A DNA stretch of 16,014 nt from Verrucomicrobia subdivision 3 bacterium UBA7542 (GCA_002479245.1 DLMG01000424.1:1-16014); one strand, 5' to 3'. Shown: positions 6,776 through 14,118, counted from the stretch's first letter. Made by a program: numbers and translations. The notes: a model not told the origin generated them from the letters alone.

Positions 6776-7811
6776 ATGAACTCATCCGAGAAACCTTTGA
6801 TTGCGTTCGACCCGCACCCGCACCCGCGACCCATTGATCTCCTTTTTGATCCCGCGACCAAAAACGAGTGGAAGGCCTCGGGTACGTCGTCTGGCACGAA
6901 GGCTCCCTCGCATCAAACGAATATATTTGAAAAGCATTTGCCGGAAGCGGTATTTGTGGTCGGGCAATCGGCAATGCCCAAGGAGCGCCTGGATCGGGCG
7001 GCGAAGCTGAAGGCAATTTTTAACGTGGAAAGCAACTTCCTGCCAAACGTGGACTATGGGGAGTGTCATCACCGTGGAATCCATGTGCTTTCCATCGGGC
7101 CGGTGTTCGCGAAGCCCGTCGCGAAAATGGCGCTGGGCATGGCCCTCTCACTGGCGCGGCGCATTCATCAGGGCGATGCGGCCATCCGCAGCGGTTCCTA
7201 GTCGCTTTACGGCATGGACGAGAACTACGACTCCATCCTGCTGTCGGGCCGGACGATATCGTTGGTCGGTTGCGACAACGTCGGGAGCGCGCTGCTTTCG
7301 CTGATGCGGCCGTTCGGCGGGGAAATGCTCGCGCACAATCCGTGGATTCATCCCAACGTGTTCAAGGAACTGGGTGTTACGCCCGTGCCGTTGGAAGAAT
7401 ATTTTCAAAGAGCCGCCGCTGTGTTCCTGACGGGCGCCGTCACGATGGCAAACGTGGGCGGCATCGGCAAACGCTATCTTGAGTTGATGCGCTCGGCCGG
7501 CATGGTGCTGCTGGCGAGCCGCGCCGGTGGGTCAATTTTGACGAACTGCTTGACGCGGCGGCCGCTGGGCAAGTGTGCGTTGGAATTGATGTCTGGCCAG
7601 AGGAGCCGATCCCGGCAAACCATCGCGCGCGCAAGACGCCAAACACCCTGCTGCAAGCGCATCGCGCGGGCAACGTTCAGAAATCTGGCCGTGGATGGGG
7701 CATTTCGTCGTGGACGAAATGGAGCTGATTCTCAATGGACTGACGCCGCAGCGGTGTCAGAAGGTCCGGTGGGAAACGGTCGCAAAGATACGCAGCAAAC
7801 CGGTGAAATGA
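6776..7811 (+). pseudogene. D-2-hydroxyacid dehydrogenase pseudogene
   Basis: Remains of a SerA-like D-isomer-specific 2-hydroxyacid dehydrogenase, which reduces 2-keto acids with NAD(P)H. Family segments are clear but spread over three frames. From 6776 in frame 2: MNSSEKPLIAFDPHPHPRP, then after a break VVWHEGSLASNEY in frame 1 (about 6886-6924), and frame 2 again from EKHLPEAVFVVG. An in-frame TAG at 7199-7201 follows. Frame 2 resumes with the NAD-binding LVGCDNVGSALL, whose second glycine is replaced by Asp, and LLASRAG with the expected catalytic Arg. A frame change near 7525-7531 leads to VNFDELLDAAAAG, GIDVWPEEP and AHRAGN with the catalytic Glu and His. A further shift near 7675-7694 leads to MGHFVVDEMELILNG, ending at TGA 7809. 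One nonsense and about four frame changes are too many for sequencing error. Confidence 0.85.
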
Positions 7812-7847
7812 CCAACACGGAACTCGATTTCAGGGTCGGCCATCGCG

Positions 7848-7878
7848 TTTGGCCAAAGCATGAGAGGCTTTGGCCGAA
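7848..7878 (+). promoter_or_regulatory. Hairpin / operator-like palindrome upstream of the importer operon
   Basis: TTTGGCCAAAGC (7848-7859) pairs with GCTTTGGCCGAA (7867-7878) over 12 bp with one G-T wobble and a 7-nt loop. No T-run follows, so it is not a standard terminator. It ends 18 bp before the Shine-Dalgarno of the importer operon, where it could serve as a repressor site or as an mRNA 5' structure affecting translation or stability. Confidence 0.5.
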
Positions 7879-7896
7879 TGTGGCACATCGGTTCTC

Positions 7897-7902
7897 AAGG
7901 AG
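7897..7902 (+). promoter_or_regulatory. Ribosome binding site of the importer operon
   Basis: AAGGAG lies 12 nt before the ATG at 7915. It is one of the few clear Shine-Dalgarno sequences in the window and supports that start codon. Confidence 0.6.
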
Positions 7903-7914
7903 TGGTAAGACAGA

Positions 7915-9906
7915 ATGAAATCGCCGCTCATTCGCTTCATTCTCGTATTTCTTGCGACGGCAGGTTTCGGCCTCGCTTCCTTTGCCGCTCCGCAGGATTC
8001 ATCGCCGACTAACCAGATTCCAGCGGGTAAACAACACACGATTGCCCTGTTGTTTGATAGCTTGACGACCCCGTTCTGGCTGCAAAGCCGCGAGGTTCTG
8101 CGGAGGGAAGGGGCACGCCGCGGCTGGGTGGTGCTCGAGGCACTGTCCAACATGGATGACAGCCGCCAATACCAGCAGTTGAAGGCGATGATTCAACGCG
8201 GAGTTGACGGAATCATCATCATGCCCACCGACAACAAGGCGGTCATTCCGGCAATCCAGGCCGCCAATGAGGCCCACATTCCCATTGTCTGTTTCAATCG
8301 CCCTCCGGCGGAGAGCGACGCCGATTCAGTGGCGGTAGTCTGCGATAATCGGGATCTGATGCGCCGCACGGCGCTTGCCCTCATCGAAAAGGCGCGCCGC
8401 ACAGGTGAACATTGCAAAGCCGCGCTCCTGGTCGGTGACTTGGGAGACTTGAACGCAGTGAACCGCCGTACGGGTTTCGAAGAAGCGGTAGCGCAAAACA
8501 AAGACTTCGTGGACGTGGTGGCGGAAATTCCCACCGACTGGAACGCGGACAAGGCCTTCGCCGGGCTGGTCAACGCCTTGCAAGCCCACCCCGACATTAA
8601 CATGCTCGTGACCTCCTCCGACTTTCTAACGCCCCAGATCGAACAGGCGCTACGGCAGGCCGAAAAATGGAAGATGACTGGCGAACCCGGACATGTTTGG
8701 ATCGCCGGGTTCGATGGCGACGAGAACGCCTATCGCGAACTTGCCGCCGGCTACTACGATGTGGATGGCGTCCAGAATATCGGCTACGAAGTGAAACTGG
8801 CCTACGAGACTTTGGAACGCGAGTGGCGGGGCGAAAAGCCGGGAAAAATAGTTGTTGACCCCGGCTTGGTAGTCATGCAGGACAACCTAAAGGAAAGCCG
8901 AAGCGACATGTGGGGCTATCACGTCTGGCTCGCGAACCAACAAAAAGGCACGGCACCCGAGGCTCCCAAAGCCCAGTCAAACGCAGGCTCAGAGCTGGCG
9001 AATCTCGCCGCCGGCATTCGCTCAATGTTTACGTGGGGCACGGCAGCCGACATCTTCACAGCCATGCTCCCGCTGGCGATTCTCGCTACCGGCCAATTGC
9101 TCGTGTTGCTGCTCCGCGAGATTGATCTCTCAATGCCCGGCGTCATGGGCTTGGGAGCTATCCTCGCCGCTGCGGTCATGACACGGCATGCCGACGGCCA
9201 ATGGCTGGCAAGTGTTTCAGGAATACTCGTCTTTCTCGTGATCGGCATCTTCATCGGCGCTTTCAACGGTGTTTGCACCGCTGTGGTCAAGATGCCCTCG
9301 TTCATTGTTACGCTGGCAACGACGATGACGGGCAGCGGAGCAGCTGTGTGGTATGCATCGACTCTCAGCAACTCGGTTAGCATTGGCGGCCTGCCGGAAT
9401 CGTTCTGCTCCATCGGCTACGGCACTTGTTTCGTAATTCCGATTGCTTTCGTGCTTTGCGCTGCGGTGCTGCTCGCGACGACTTACATTCTGTCGGGCAC
9501 GATCATCGGACGTTGGATATATGCGATCGGCCACAATCCCAAAACCGCGCAAATATCCGGTGTGCCGGTAACGCTTGTGACCATCGGGGCTTTCACGGCC
9601 TCCGGATTTTGTGCGGCTTTGGCAGCAATCATCTACACCAGTCGCATGCAAACTGGTTCCCCAACCCTTGGGAAAGACATGCTTCTGGATATCATCGGCG
9701 CCGCAATCATCGGCGGAGTGAGTCTGTTCGGCGGGCGCGGCACCGTTCGAATGGTCGTCGTCGGAGTTTTATTCCTTTCCGTCTTGGACAAGGCCCTTCA
9801 GCTTATGGGTTTGCCCTTTTTCATCGTGCTCAGTGTTAAAGGCATCGCGATTCTCGCGGCCACATTCATTGATATTACCCGGCGCCGACGCGCCGCCAAA
9901 GCATGA
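7915..9906 (+). CDS. Sugar-binding protein fused to ABC permease (CUT2 type)
   Basis: A 663-residue fusion. Residues 1-25 are a signal peptide (hydrophobic RFILVFLATAGFGLASFAA). Residues about 40-335 form a ribose-type periplasmic binding protein (Peripla_BP_4): TIALLFDSLTTPFW, IQRGVDGIIIMPTDN, IPIVCFNRP, VWIAGFDGDENAYR, and YDVDGVQNIGYE at the hinge end. A flexible Ala/Gln/Pro/Ser-rich linker covers about 342-362. Residues 368-655 form an RbsC-like permease with ATGQLLVLLLREIDLS (a degenerate form of the GGIDLSVG motif), SFIVTLATTMTGSGAA, and GGVSLFGGRGTV near the end. Aligned on this motif with the partner permease downstream, the position of that protein's first membrane helix is occupied here by the hydrophilic linker, so TM1 is missing. 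The periplasmic domain therefore enters the membrane from outside, with consistent topology. It is the first gene of a three-gene operon. The substrate is unknown, probably a monosaccharide. Confidence 0.88.
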   Translation: MKSPLIRFILVFLATAGFGLASFAAPQDSSPTNQIPAGKQHTIALLFDSLTTPFWLQSREVLRREGARRGWVVLEALSNMDDSRQYQQLKAMIQRGVDGIIIMPTDNKAVIPAIQAANEAHIPIVCFNRPPAESDADSVAVVCDNRDLMRRTALALIEKARRTGEHCKAALLVGDLGDLNAVNRRTGFEEAVAQNKDFVDVVAEIPTDWNADKAFAGLVNALQAHPDINMLVTSSDFLTPQIEQALRQAEKWKMTGEPGHVWIAGFDGDENAYRELAAGYYDVDGVQNIGYEVKLAYETLEREWRGEKPGKIVVDPGLVVMQDNLKESRSDMWGYHVWLANQQKGTAPEAPKAQSNAGSELANLAAGIRSMFTWGTAADIFTAMLPLAILATGQLLVLLLREIDLSMPGVMGLGAILAAAVMTRHADGQWLASVSGILVFLVIGIFIGAFNGVCTAVVKMPSFIVTLATTMTGSGAAVWYASTLSNSVSIGGLPESFCSIGYGTCFVIPIAFVLCAAVLLATTYILSGTIIGRWIYAIGHNPKTAQISGVPVTLVTIGAFTASGFCAALAAIIYTSRMQTGSPTLGKDMLLDIIGAAIIGGVSLFGGRGTVRMVVVGVLFLSVLDKALQLMGLPFFIVLSVKGIAILAATFIDITRRRRAAKA

Positions 9907-11450
9907 GTATGAATTCCACCATGACCAATACGCCGCGACTGCGGGTGGATGGACTGACCAAGAGCTTCTCCACTGTTCGCGTGCTGCACGGCGTGAGTTT
10001 TGAGATCGGCGCGGGAGAAGTCCTCGGCATAGTCGGCGAAAACGGTTCCGGCAAATCAACCACGATGAACATCATTGCCGGCGTCCTTGCTCCCGATGAA
10101 GGCGCCATGGCGCTGGACGGACACAAGTTCGCTCCTGCAGATCGTCGCGCCGCGGAAAAGGCCGGCATCGCGTTTATTCAGCAGGAGCTGACAATTTTTC
10201 CGAATCTGTCGGTTGAAGAGAATCTGCTTTTGGGCCGCGCGCCGCGGGTATCAGGCGCCCTGCCGTTCATTTACCGAAAGCAGCGCCGGAGGCAGGCAAT
10301 GGAATTCATGCAGGCTGTGGGACTCGACGTGAACACGGGCACGCCGGCCAGCCGGCTTTCGCCTGGCGAAAGGCAATTATTGGAAATCGCTCGCGGGCTT
10401 TCGATTGATGCCCGGGTGATGATCCTCGACGAGCCGACCACTTCCTTGACCAGCAAGGAAACGGAACGGTTGTTCGCGCTGACCCGCAGGCTCAAGGCTT
10501 CCGGCATCGCGATTTTATATGTCAGCCATGTGCTGAATGATGTCCTTCAACTCTCCGACAAACTTCTCGTGATGCGCGATGGCCGGGTGACCTTTCACGG
10601 ACCCAGGGCGGACATGTCCCCGGAACGATTGATTGTTGCGATGGTTGGTCGATCCATTGATGCGCTATTTCCGCCATCTCGCGGAACGGTGTCCAAACGA
10701 GAAGAAACTCCTGTCCTTGAATTACGCGGTGTAAGCGAACCCGGAATTGTCGAAGGCATCAATCTCAAGGTGACGGTGAGTGAAATCGTCGGCATCTTCG
10801 GTTTGATGGGCTCGGGTCGCTCTGAGTTGGCGCGCATCGTTTTCGGTCTCGATCCCCACCGTCAGGGACAGATCAGGGTGAACGGAGCCTCGCTGATTTC
10901 GGGCGATCTCAGCGCCCGTCTTCGCTCAGGCATGGCTTTCCTGACCGAGGATCGTCGGCACGAAGGGCTTATGATGGATGCCAGCGCCTCCGAGAACATG
11001 TCGCTCGCCGCCCTCCGATCCTTTTCGTCGAGCATTTATGGACGACTGCAAACGGCGAGGCTCAAGCCGGCGTTGAAGGCAATGGCCGGGCAACTTCGTT
11101 TGAAGTGCGACAACATTGAAATCGCGCCGGTGCGCTCCCTCTCCGGCGGCAATCAACAGAAGGTCGTAATTGGGCGTTGGCTTTTGTGCCAGCCCAAGCT
11201 TCTGATTCTGGATGAGCCGACCCGCGGCGTGGACGTTGGCGCCAGGGAAGAAATCTATGCCATGCTCGCCAAGCTAGTCGCGCAAGGAAAGAGCATTCTG
11301 GTCATATCGTCTGAGATCGAGGAACTGATCGGGCTGTGCGACCGCATTGTCGTGATGCATCGAGGTTGCATCGTCAGCGAATTCAGCCGCATGGAATTCG
11401 ATCAAAAGACAATCTTGTCGGCCGCCTTCGGTCGAGCGAAGGCAGTATGA
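9903..11450 (+). CDS. Sugar ABC transporter ATP-binding protein (double NBD)
   Basis: A 515-residue RbsA/MglA-type ATPase with two tandem nucleotide-binding domains that powers the CUT2 importer from the cytoplasmic face. NBD1 is complete: Walker A GENGSGKST (45-53), Q-loop QQE (93-95), signature LSPGE (152-156), Walker B VMILDEP with E177, and the switch His H209. NBD2 is degenerate in the way normal for the family: Walker A-like GLMGSGRSE (300-308) with Arg in place of Lys, a consensus signature LSGGNQQK (413-420), Walker B LLILDEP, and no switch His (SSEIEE). So one ATP site should hydrolyse efficiently. ATG at 9903 overlaps the stop of the preceding gene by 4 bp (ATGA), implying translational coupling; ATG at 9909 is an alternative. 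Length is normal. Confidence 0.95.
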   Translation: MSMNSTMTNTPRLRVDGLTKSFSTVRVLHGVSFEIGAGEVLGIVGENGSGKSTTMNIIAGVLAPDEGAMALDGHKFAPADRRAAEKAGIAFIQQELTIFPNLSVEENLLLGRAPRVSGALPFIYRKQRRRQAMEFMQAVGLDVNTGTPASRLSPGERQLLEIARGLSIDARVMILDEPTTSLTSKETERLFALTRRLKASGIAILYVSHVLNDVLQLSDKLLVMRDGRVTFHGPRADMSPERLIVAMVGRSIDALFPPSRGTVSKREETPVLELRGVSEPGIVEGINLKVTVSEIVGIFGLMGSGRSELARIVFGLDPHRQGQIRVNGASLISGDLSARLRSGMAFLTEDRRHEGLMMDASASENMSLAALRSFSSSIYGRLQTARLKPALKAMAGQLRLKCDNIEIAPVRSLSGGNQQKVVIGRWLLCQPKLLILDEPTRGVDVGAREEIYAMLAKLVAQGKSILVISSEIEELIGLCDRIVVMHRGCIVSEFSRMEFDQKTILSAAFGRAKAV

Positions 11451-12439
11451 AAACAGAATCAATCGTTCAAATTCTAAACCGAGTTCTACGGTGGTCGCCG
11501 CTGCTGTTCCTCTGCGTTGTGGCCATCGTTTTCACCATTTTGACGCGACGGTTTTTCACTATCAGCAACATCCAAGCGATCTTCGTACAATCAAGCTGGC
11601 TGGCACTCGTCGCGTTGGGCATGAATTTCGTCCTGCTGACCGCCGGCGTGGACCTCTCCGTCGGCGCCATCATGTATCTCGCCGCAGTGACCGTAAGCTT
11701 GGCAGTTCCCACCGCGCCAGTTTGGGTCGTGGTGCTGGTGGCCATGCTCGTTGGAGCCGTCTTCGGAAGCGCGAATGGATTGTTCATCGTTCGATTGGGA
11801 ATACCACCGTTCATCGCGACACTCGCAACCGCGTTCATCGGACGTGGGTTGGGGCTCTTTTTCTCGGCAGCCCAGGCGCTTGACGCCGGAGCCCGCCTCG
11901 CTGCTGTGGGTCGAGGGTCCTGGTTGGGTATTCCAGTGGTGATCTGGTTCGCCGCAGCCGGTTTGCTCGTCTCACTGACCCTGATGCGAGCCTTGGAATT
12001 CGGCAGCTTTGTGCAGGCCATTGGCGCAGACCACGAAGGAGCACGGCGGGCAGGCGTGCCCATCACTCGAGTGACTTGGAGCGTTTATGTGCTTGCCGGT
12101 GCATTTGCCGGCATCGGCGGCCTGATCTCTCTAGCCCAGACAGCTTCCGTTTCGCCGGCGTTTGGATTGAATGCCGAGTTTCTCGCGATTTCCGCGGCGG
12201 TGCTTGGCGGCACCAGCCTTTTCGGTGGGCGCGGCAATGTCTGGGGACCGATCGTGGGCGTCGTTCTGATCACGACGGTTCAGGACGGCATGGCATTGAT
12301 TAACGCCAACCCTTACGCCTATCCCGTGACAACCGGTATCGTAATTTTCATTGCAGTTGCGCTGGATTCCCTGCGCTCCAGTTTAACCGCTCGCGTCGAA
12401 CGAAAGCGAATCCGGGCACTTGAACCCGCGAGCGCCTGA
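11447..12439 (+). CDS. Sugar ABC transporter permease (CUT2, RbsC-like)
   Basis: A 330-residue membrane permease of the ribose-type (BPD_transp_2) family. The ATG at 11447 overlaps the ATPase stop by 4 bp (ATGA) and gives a normal length; the frame stays open further upstream, but that part only overlaps the ATPase gene. TM1 is SPLLFLCVVAIVFTIL (17-32). It is followed by the family hallmark LLTAGVDLSVGAIMYL, the PPFIATLATAFIGRGLG loop, and GGTSLFGGRGNVWGPIVG near the C-terminus, with about ten hydrophobic segments in all. With the fused permease it probably forms a heterodimeric channel, as in Lsr or rhamnose importers, rather than the RbsC homodimer. The third and last gene of the operon. 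Confidence 0.94.
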   Translation: MKTESIVQILNRVLRWSPLLFLCVVAIVFTILTRRFFTISNIQAIFVQSSWLALVALGMNFVLLTAGVDLSVGAIMYLAAVTVSLAVPTAPVWVVVLVAMLVGAVFGSANGLFIVRLGIPPFIATLATAFIGRGLGLFFSAAQALDAGARLAAVGRGSWLGIPVVIWFAAAGLLVSLTLMRALEFGSFVQAIGADHEGARRAGVPITRVTWSVYVLAGAFAGIGGLISLAQTASVSPAFGLNAEFLAISAAVLGGTSLFGGRGNVWGPIVGVVLITTVQDGMALINANPYAYPVTTGIVIFIAVALDSLRSSLTARVERKRIRALEPASA

Positions 12440-12517
12440 TTTTTTCAGCGCTTGATACAAACATCACCTGTCAACCAAATTCATGACAGTCTCCGAATTC
12501 GTTACCTGTTATAGACC

Positions 12518-12720
12518 ATGAAATATTTCCTTGTCTTTCCCGCGATTGCTCTCCTCACCTGTACATCGTCGCTCGCTTTGCACGCGGAGTTGAAGCTTCC
12601 GTCCATCGTCAGCGACCACATAGTGCTGCAACAAAACTCACCGACCCGATCTGGAGTTGGGACACGCCCGGCACGTGGTGCCACAGAAGGCGTGATCATC
12701 CTAGCCCTCGTGGAGGATAG
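12518..12720 (+). pseudogene. Truncated sialate O-acetylesterase remnant
   Basis: Frame 2 encodes a signal peptide (MKYFLVFPAIALLTCTSSLA) followed by ELKLPSIVSDHIVLQQNSP, which is the usual mature N-terminus of secreted sialate O-acetylesterases in Bacteroidota and Verrucomicrobiota. Directly after that the frame is lost: the expected P-x-W-G-W-A-x-P-G segment appears as IWSWDTPGT in frame 1 from 12649, which stops at TAG 12718. The remaining roughly 400-500 residues of such an enzyme, including its catalytic domain, are absent. It follows the importer operon by 78 bp on the same strand and was probably once part of the locus, removing acetyl groups from sugars or glycans outside the cell. 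No function is expected now. Confidence 0.75.
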
Positions 12721-12771
12721 CCCGCACAAAAGATTTAATTCATAAAATCATTACATCGAGCGAAAGGCAAG

Positions 12772-13035
12772 TTATTCACAAGAATAAAACGCTTGGCCCC
12801 CGATGGTGATGACGTTAGTGCCTATCGCCATGCTGGTCGGGTTGGTGTAGTCATAGAACGCCGAGTCTCCGACGCTGTCAACCGGCAAGCCATTAATTGT
12901 GCTGGGGATGATCACAATGCCGTTGGAACCGGAGTAGCCGGTGATGTTGAGCGAGCCGTCATTATTCATCGTGAACATCAATTGGGCTTGAGCTAGCGAG
13001 GGCAACACCAGCAGCAGCATTTCCAGCAGTCTCAT
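12772..13035 (-). pseudogene. Truncated BspA-like leucine-rich-repeat protein
   Basis: The minus-strand ATG at 13035 opens an 87-residue frame: signal peptide MRLLEMLLLVLPSLAQAQ, then FTMNNDGSLNITGYSG and IPSTINGLPVDSVGDSAF, AIGTNVITIGGQAFYSC. These are the N-terminal lead-in and first repeats of BspA/TpLRR (LRR_5) surface proteins, which normally carry many further repeats of the form 'IP..V..IG..AF..C..L'. The frame ends at TAA 12772 in the middle of a repeat, just after AFYSCE. I call it a 5' fragment of a secreted repeat protein; a very short intact protein is less likely. A longer upstream extension (to 13119) is open, but the signal peptide supports the start chosen. Confidence 0.7.
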
Positions 13036-13364
13036 GGCGCAGCCAAGCCGAACTCGCTGGCAAACAAGATTTACATTATGAAACCTCAACTTTGAGTTGC
13101 GAAGTACTGGAGTTTGCATAAATAGGCTACTTGACCACTTTCACAGCAATGACGATTTGCGCACGATTCCAGAACCGGGTCAATCCACCATTCTTGTCAT
13201 CGGTGAGCAATTTAAGGTGATGTCAAACCGGACGTATTGTGACGCAGGTATTGCTGAGGTTTCCCTATCTAACCGAAACCAGCGCGAAGGTGAATCATGG
13301 TCCGTTGTTGGGTGGAGCGCTTTGAAAGCCCGCCGCGACCAGCTTTCGAGACCTGATGGTTAAG

Positions 13365-13397
13365 AAAAAGAAGCCGCCACACGGCCGACCTCTTTTT
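13365..13397 (+). terminator. Weak intrinsic terminator-like hairpin
   Basis: AAAAAGA (13365-13371) can pair with TCTTTTT (13391-13397), enclosing an inner GCCG-CCACA-CGGC hairpin (13373-13385), with a run of six T at 13393-13398. The symmetry of the A and T tracts would allow action on either strand. The inner stem is only 4 bp and the two helices are separated by unpaired bases, so it is a modest candidate. No gene reads into it confidently. Confidence 0.3.
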
Positions 13398-13569
13398 TAA
13401 TACGGACCAGTCAATTCCTCCTTGAGTGCCGACAGGCCAATCGTTCCCTTGTCGTGTTCAGATCATTCCTCCAACCATTCACGGTTTCCATTTACTCATT
13501 TACAGTGAGATTGTTGAGACTTCGACAAAAACATTTGTGTATTCGACTGCCAGCAAAACTGCCAGCAGC

Positions 13570-13612
13570 GGAGTAATAAAGGAGTAGTGCCGGAGTAATA
13601 CCGGAGTTACAG
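13570..13612 (+). repeat. Four imperfect 11-bp tandem repeats
   Basis: GGAGTAATAAA, GGAGTAGTGCC, GGAGTAATACC and GGAGTTACAG follow one another without spacers from 13570, with an exact 11-bp period. All four share GGAGT. It is preceded by a short repeat of GCCAGCA (about 13551 and 13561). An 11-bp period puts the copies on nearly the same face of the helix, as in some protein-binding arrays, but simple slippage expansion is as likely. Confidence 0.7.
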
Positions 13613-13754
13613 ATGGTTAATTCTAAGTCTTGACCGAAGCGAGAAAACCTGCGAAACTCTCAATGTTAGCAGCGTAATTTCTGTAATTTGCGTTTTAGCT
13701 GGGGTTTGGGATAAGAAGGGTCAGCAAGTCAAAGCTCGCTGTGCCTGCCCGATT

Positions 13755-13828
13755 CCGACCCTCGCCTCCAACGACTTACGTAGATTTTTAAGTTTTAGGG
13801 CGTTGGTTGAAAACCGACCTCCGCCTCC
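13755..13828 (+). repeat. 15-bp direct repeat pair with tRNA 3'-end character
   Basis: CCGACCCTCGCCTCC (13755-13769) recurs at 13814-13828 as CCGACCTCCGCCTCC, differing only by a CT/TC swap, 59 bp apart. The second copy is preceded by GTTGG-TTGAAAA-CCGAC (13802-13818), a 5-bp stem with a 7-nt loop as in a tRNA T-arm. The first is preceded by GATT, as in the TTCGATTC loop. Integration sites often duplicate tRNA or tmRNA 3' ends. No full tRNA can be folded here, so the attachment-site reading is speculative. Confidence 0.3.
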
Positions 13829-13968
13829 CTTTCAAATTCATGCTGATCACGGCGATGAACTCGACAAACTCTGGATCGTTTGGAATCGTCGCCGGTCACC
13901 GTTCCTTTATTGTCAATGTGCCGCTATCGTAGTTGCCTTCTCTTGATGCATCGTGAGGGAAAATCACC

Positions 13969-14118
13969 ATGTCCACTTTCAAAATTGTTTCAGGCGGCCA
14001 GACCATCACATTCATTGACAATTCCTTTCAATTGCACACCAACAGCGGCCAGGATCTCTGTGTTATCATGGGCGGTGGCCGAGGCACGGGGCCATCGAGG
14101 TGGAAGACTACCAGATAG
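13969..14118 (+). CDS. Small hypothetical protein (49 aa)
   Basis: The ATG at 13969 has a strong Shine-Dalgarno, GAGGGA at 13955-13960, 8 nt upstream, which is better than most larger genes here. The frame encodes 49 residues, MSTFKIVSGGQTITFIDNSF then QLHTNSGQDLCVIMGGG, and stops at TAG 14116. A second open segment in frame 3 starts around 14091 (AIEVEDYQIVPLLTAMRMPY and onward) and runs to TAG 14211. A single frame change near 14089 would join the two into a protein of about 81 residues, although its last codons would run through the terminator hairpin. I recognise no family. It may be a short intact gene, a frameshifted remnant, or a phage-type small ORF. Confidence 0.4.
   Translation: MSTFKIVSGGQTITFIDNSFQLHTNSGQDLCVIMGGGRGTGPSRWKTTR

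Larger units (their letters stand above)
13036..13968. other. Long region without a confident gene
   Basis: About 930 bp between the LRR fragment and the small ORF at 13969. One 88-residue plus-strand frame (13097-13363) exists, but it has no recognisable domain, RBS or family-like composition, so I do not call it. The region holds a terminator-like hairpin (13365-13397), an 11-bp tandem repeat array (13570-13612) and a 15-bp repeat pair with tRNA-like character (13755-13828), each listed separately. Confidence 0.55.

Noticed and set aside
11467..12066. 199-residue minus-strand ORF opposite the second permease
   Set aside because: The plus strand encodes a clear RbsC-like permease with the expected motifs; the minus frame is low-complexity and Thr/Pro/Ala-rich.
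12431..12451. AGCGC / GCGCT inverted repeat with a T-run after the second permease, as a terminator
   Set aside because: The six T residues lie in the loop, not after the stem, and the arms are only 5 bp.
12468..12489. CTGTCA / TGACAG inverted repeat before the esterase remnant
   Set aside because: Six-base arms with a 10-base loop are expected by chance; nothing else supports a regulatory role.
13097..13363. 88-residue plus-strand ORF
   Set aside because: No RBS, no recognisable family and unremarkable composition; it is more likely a chance open frame.
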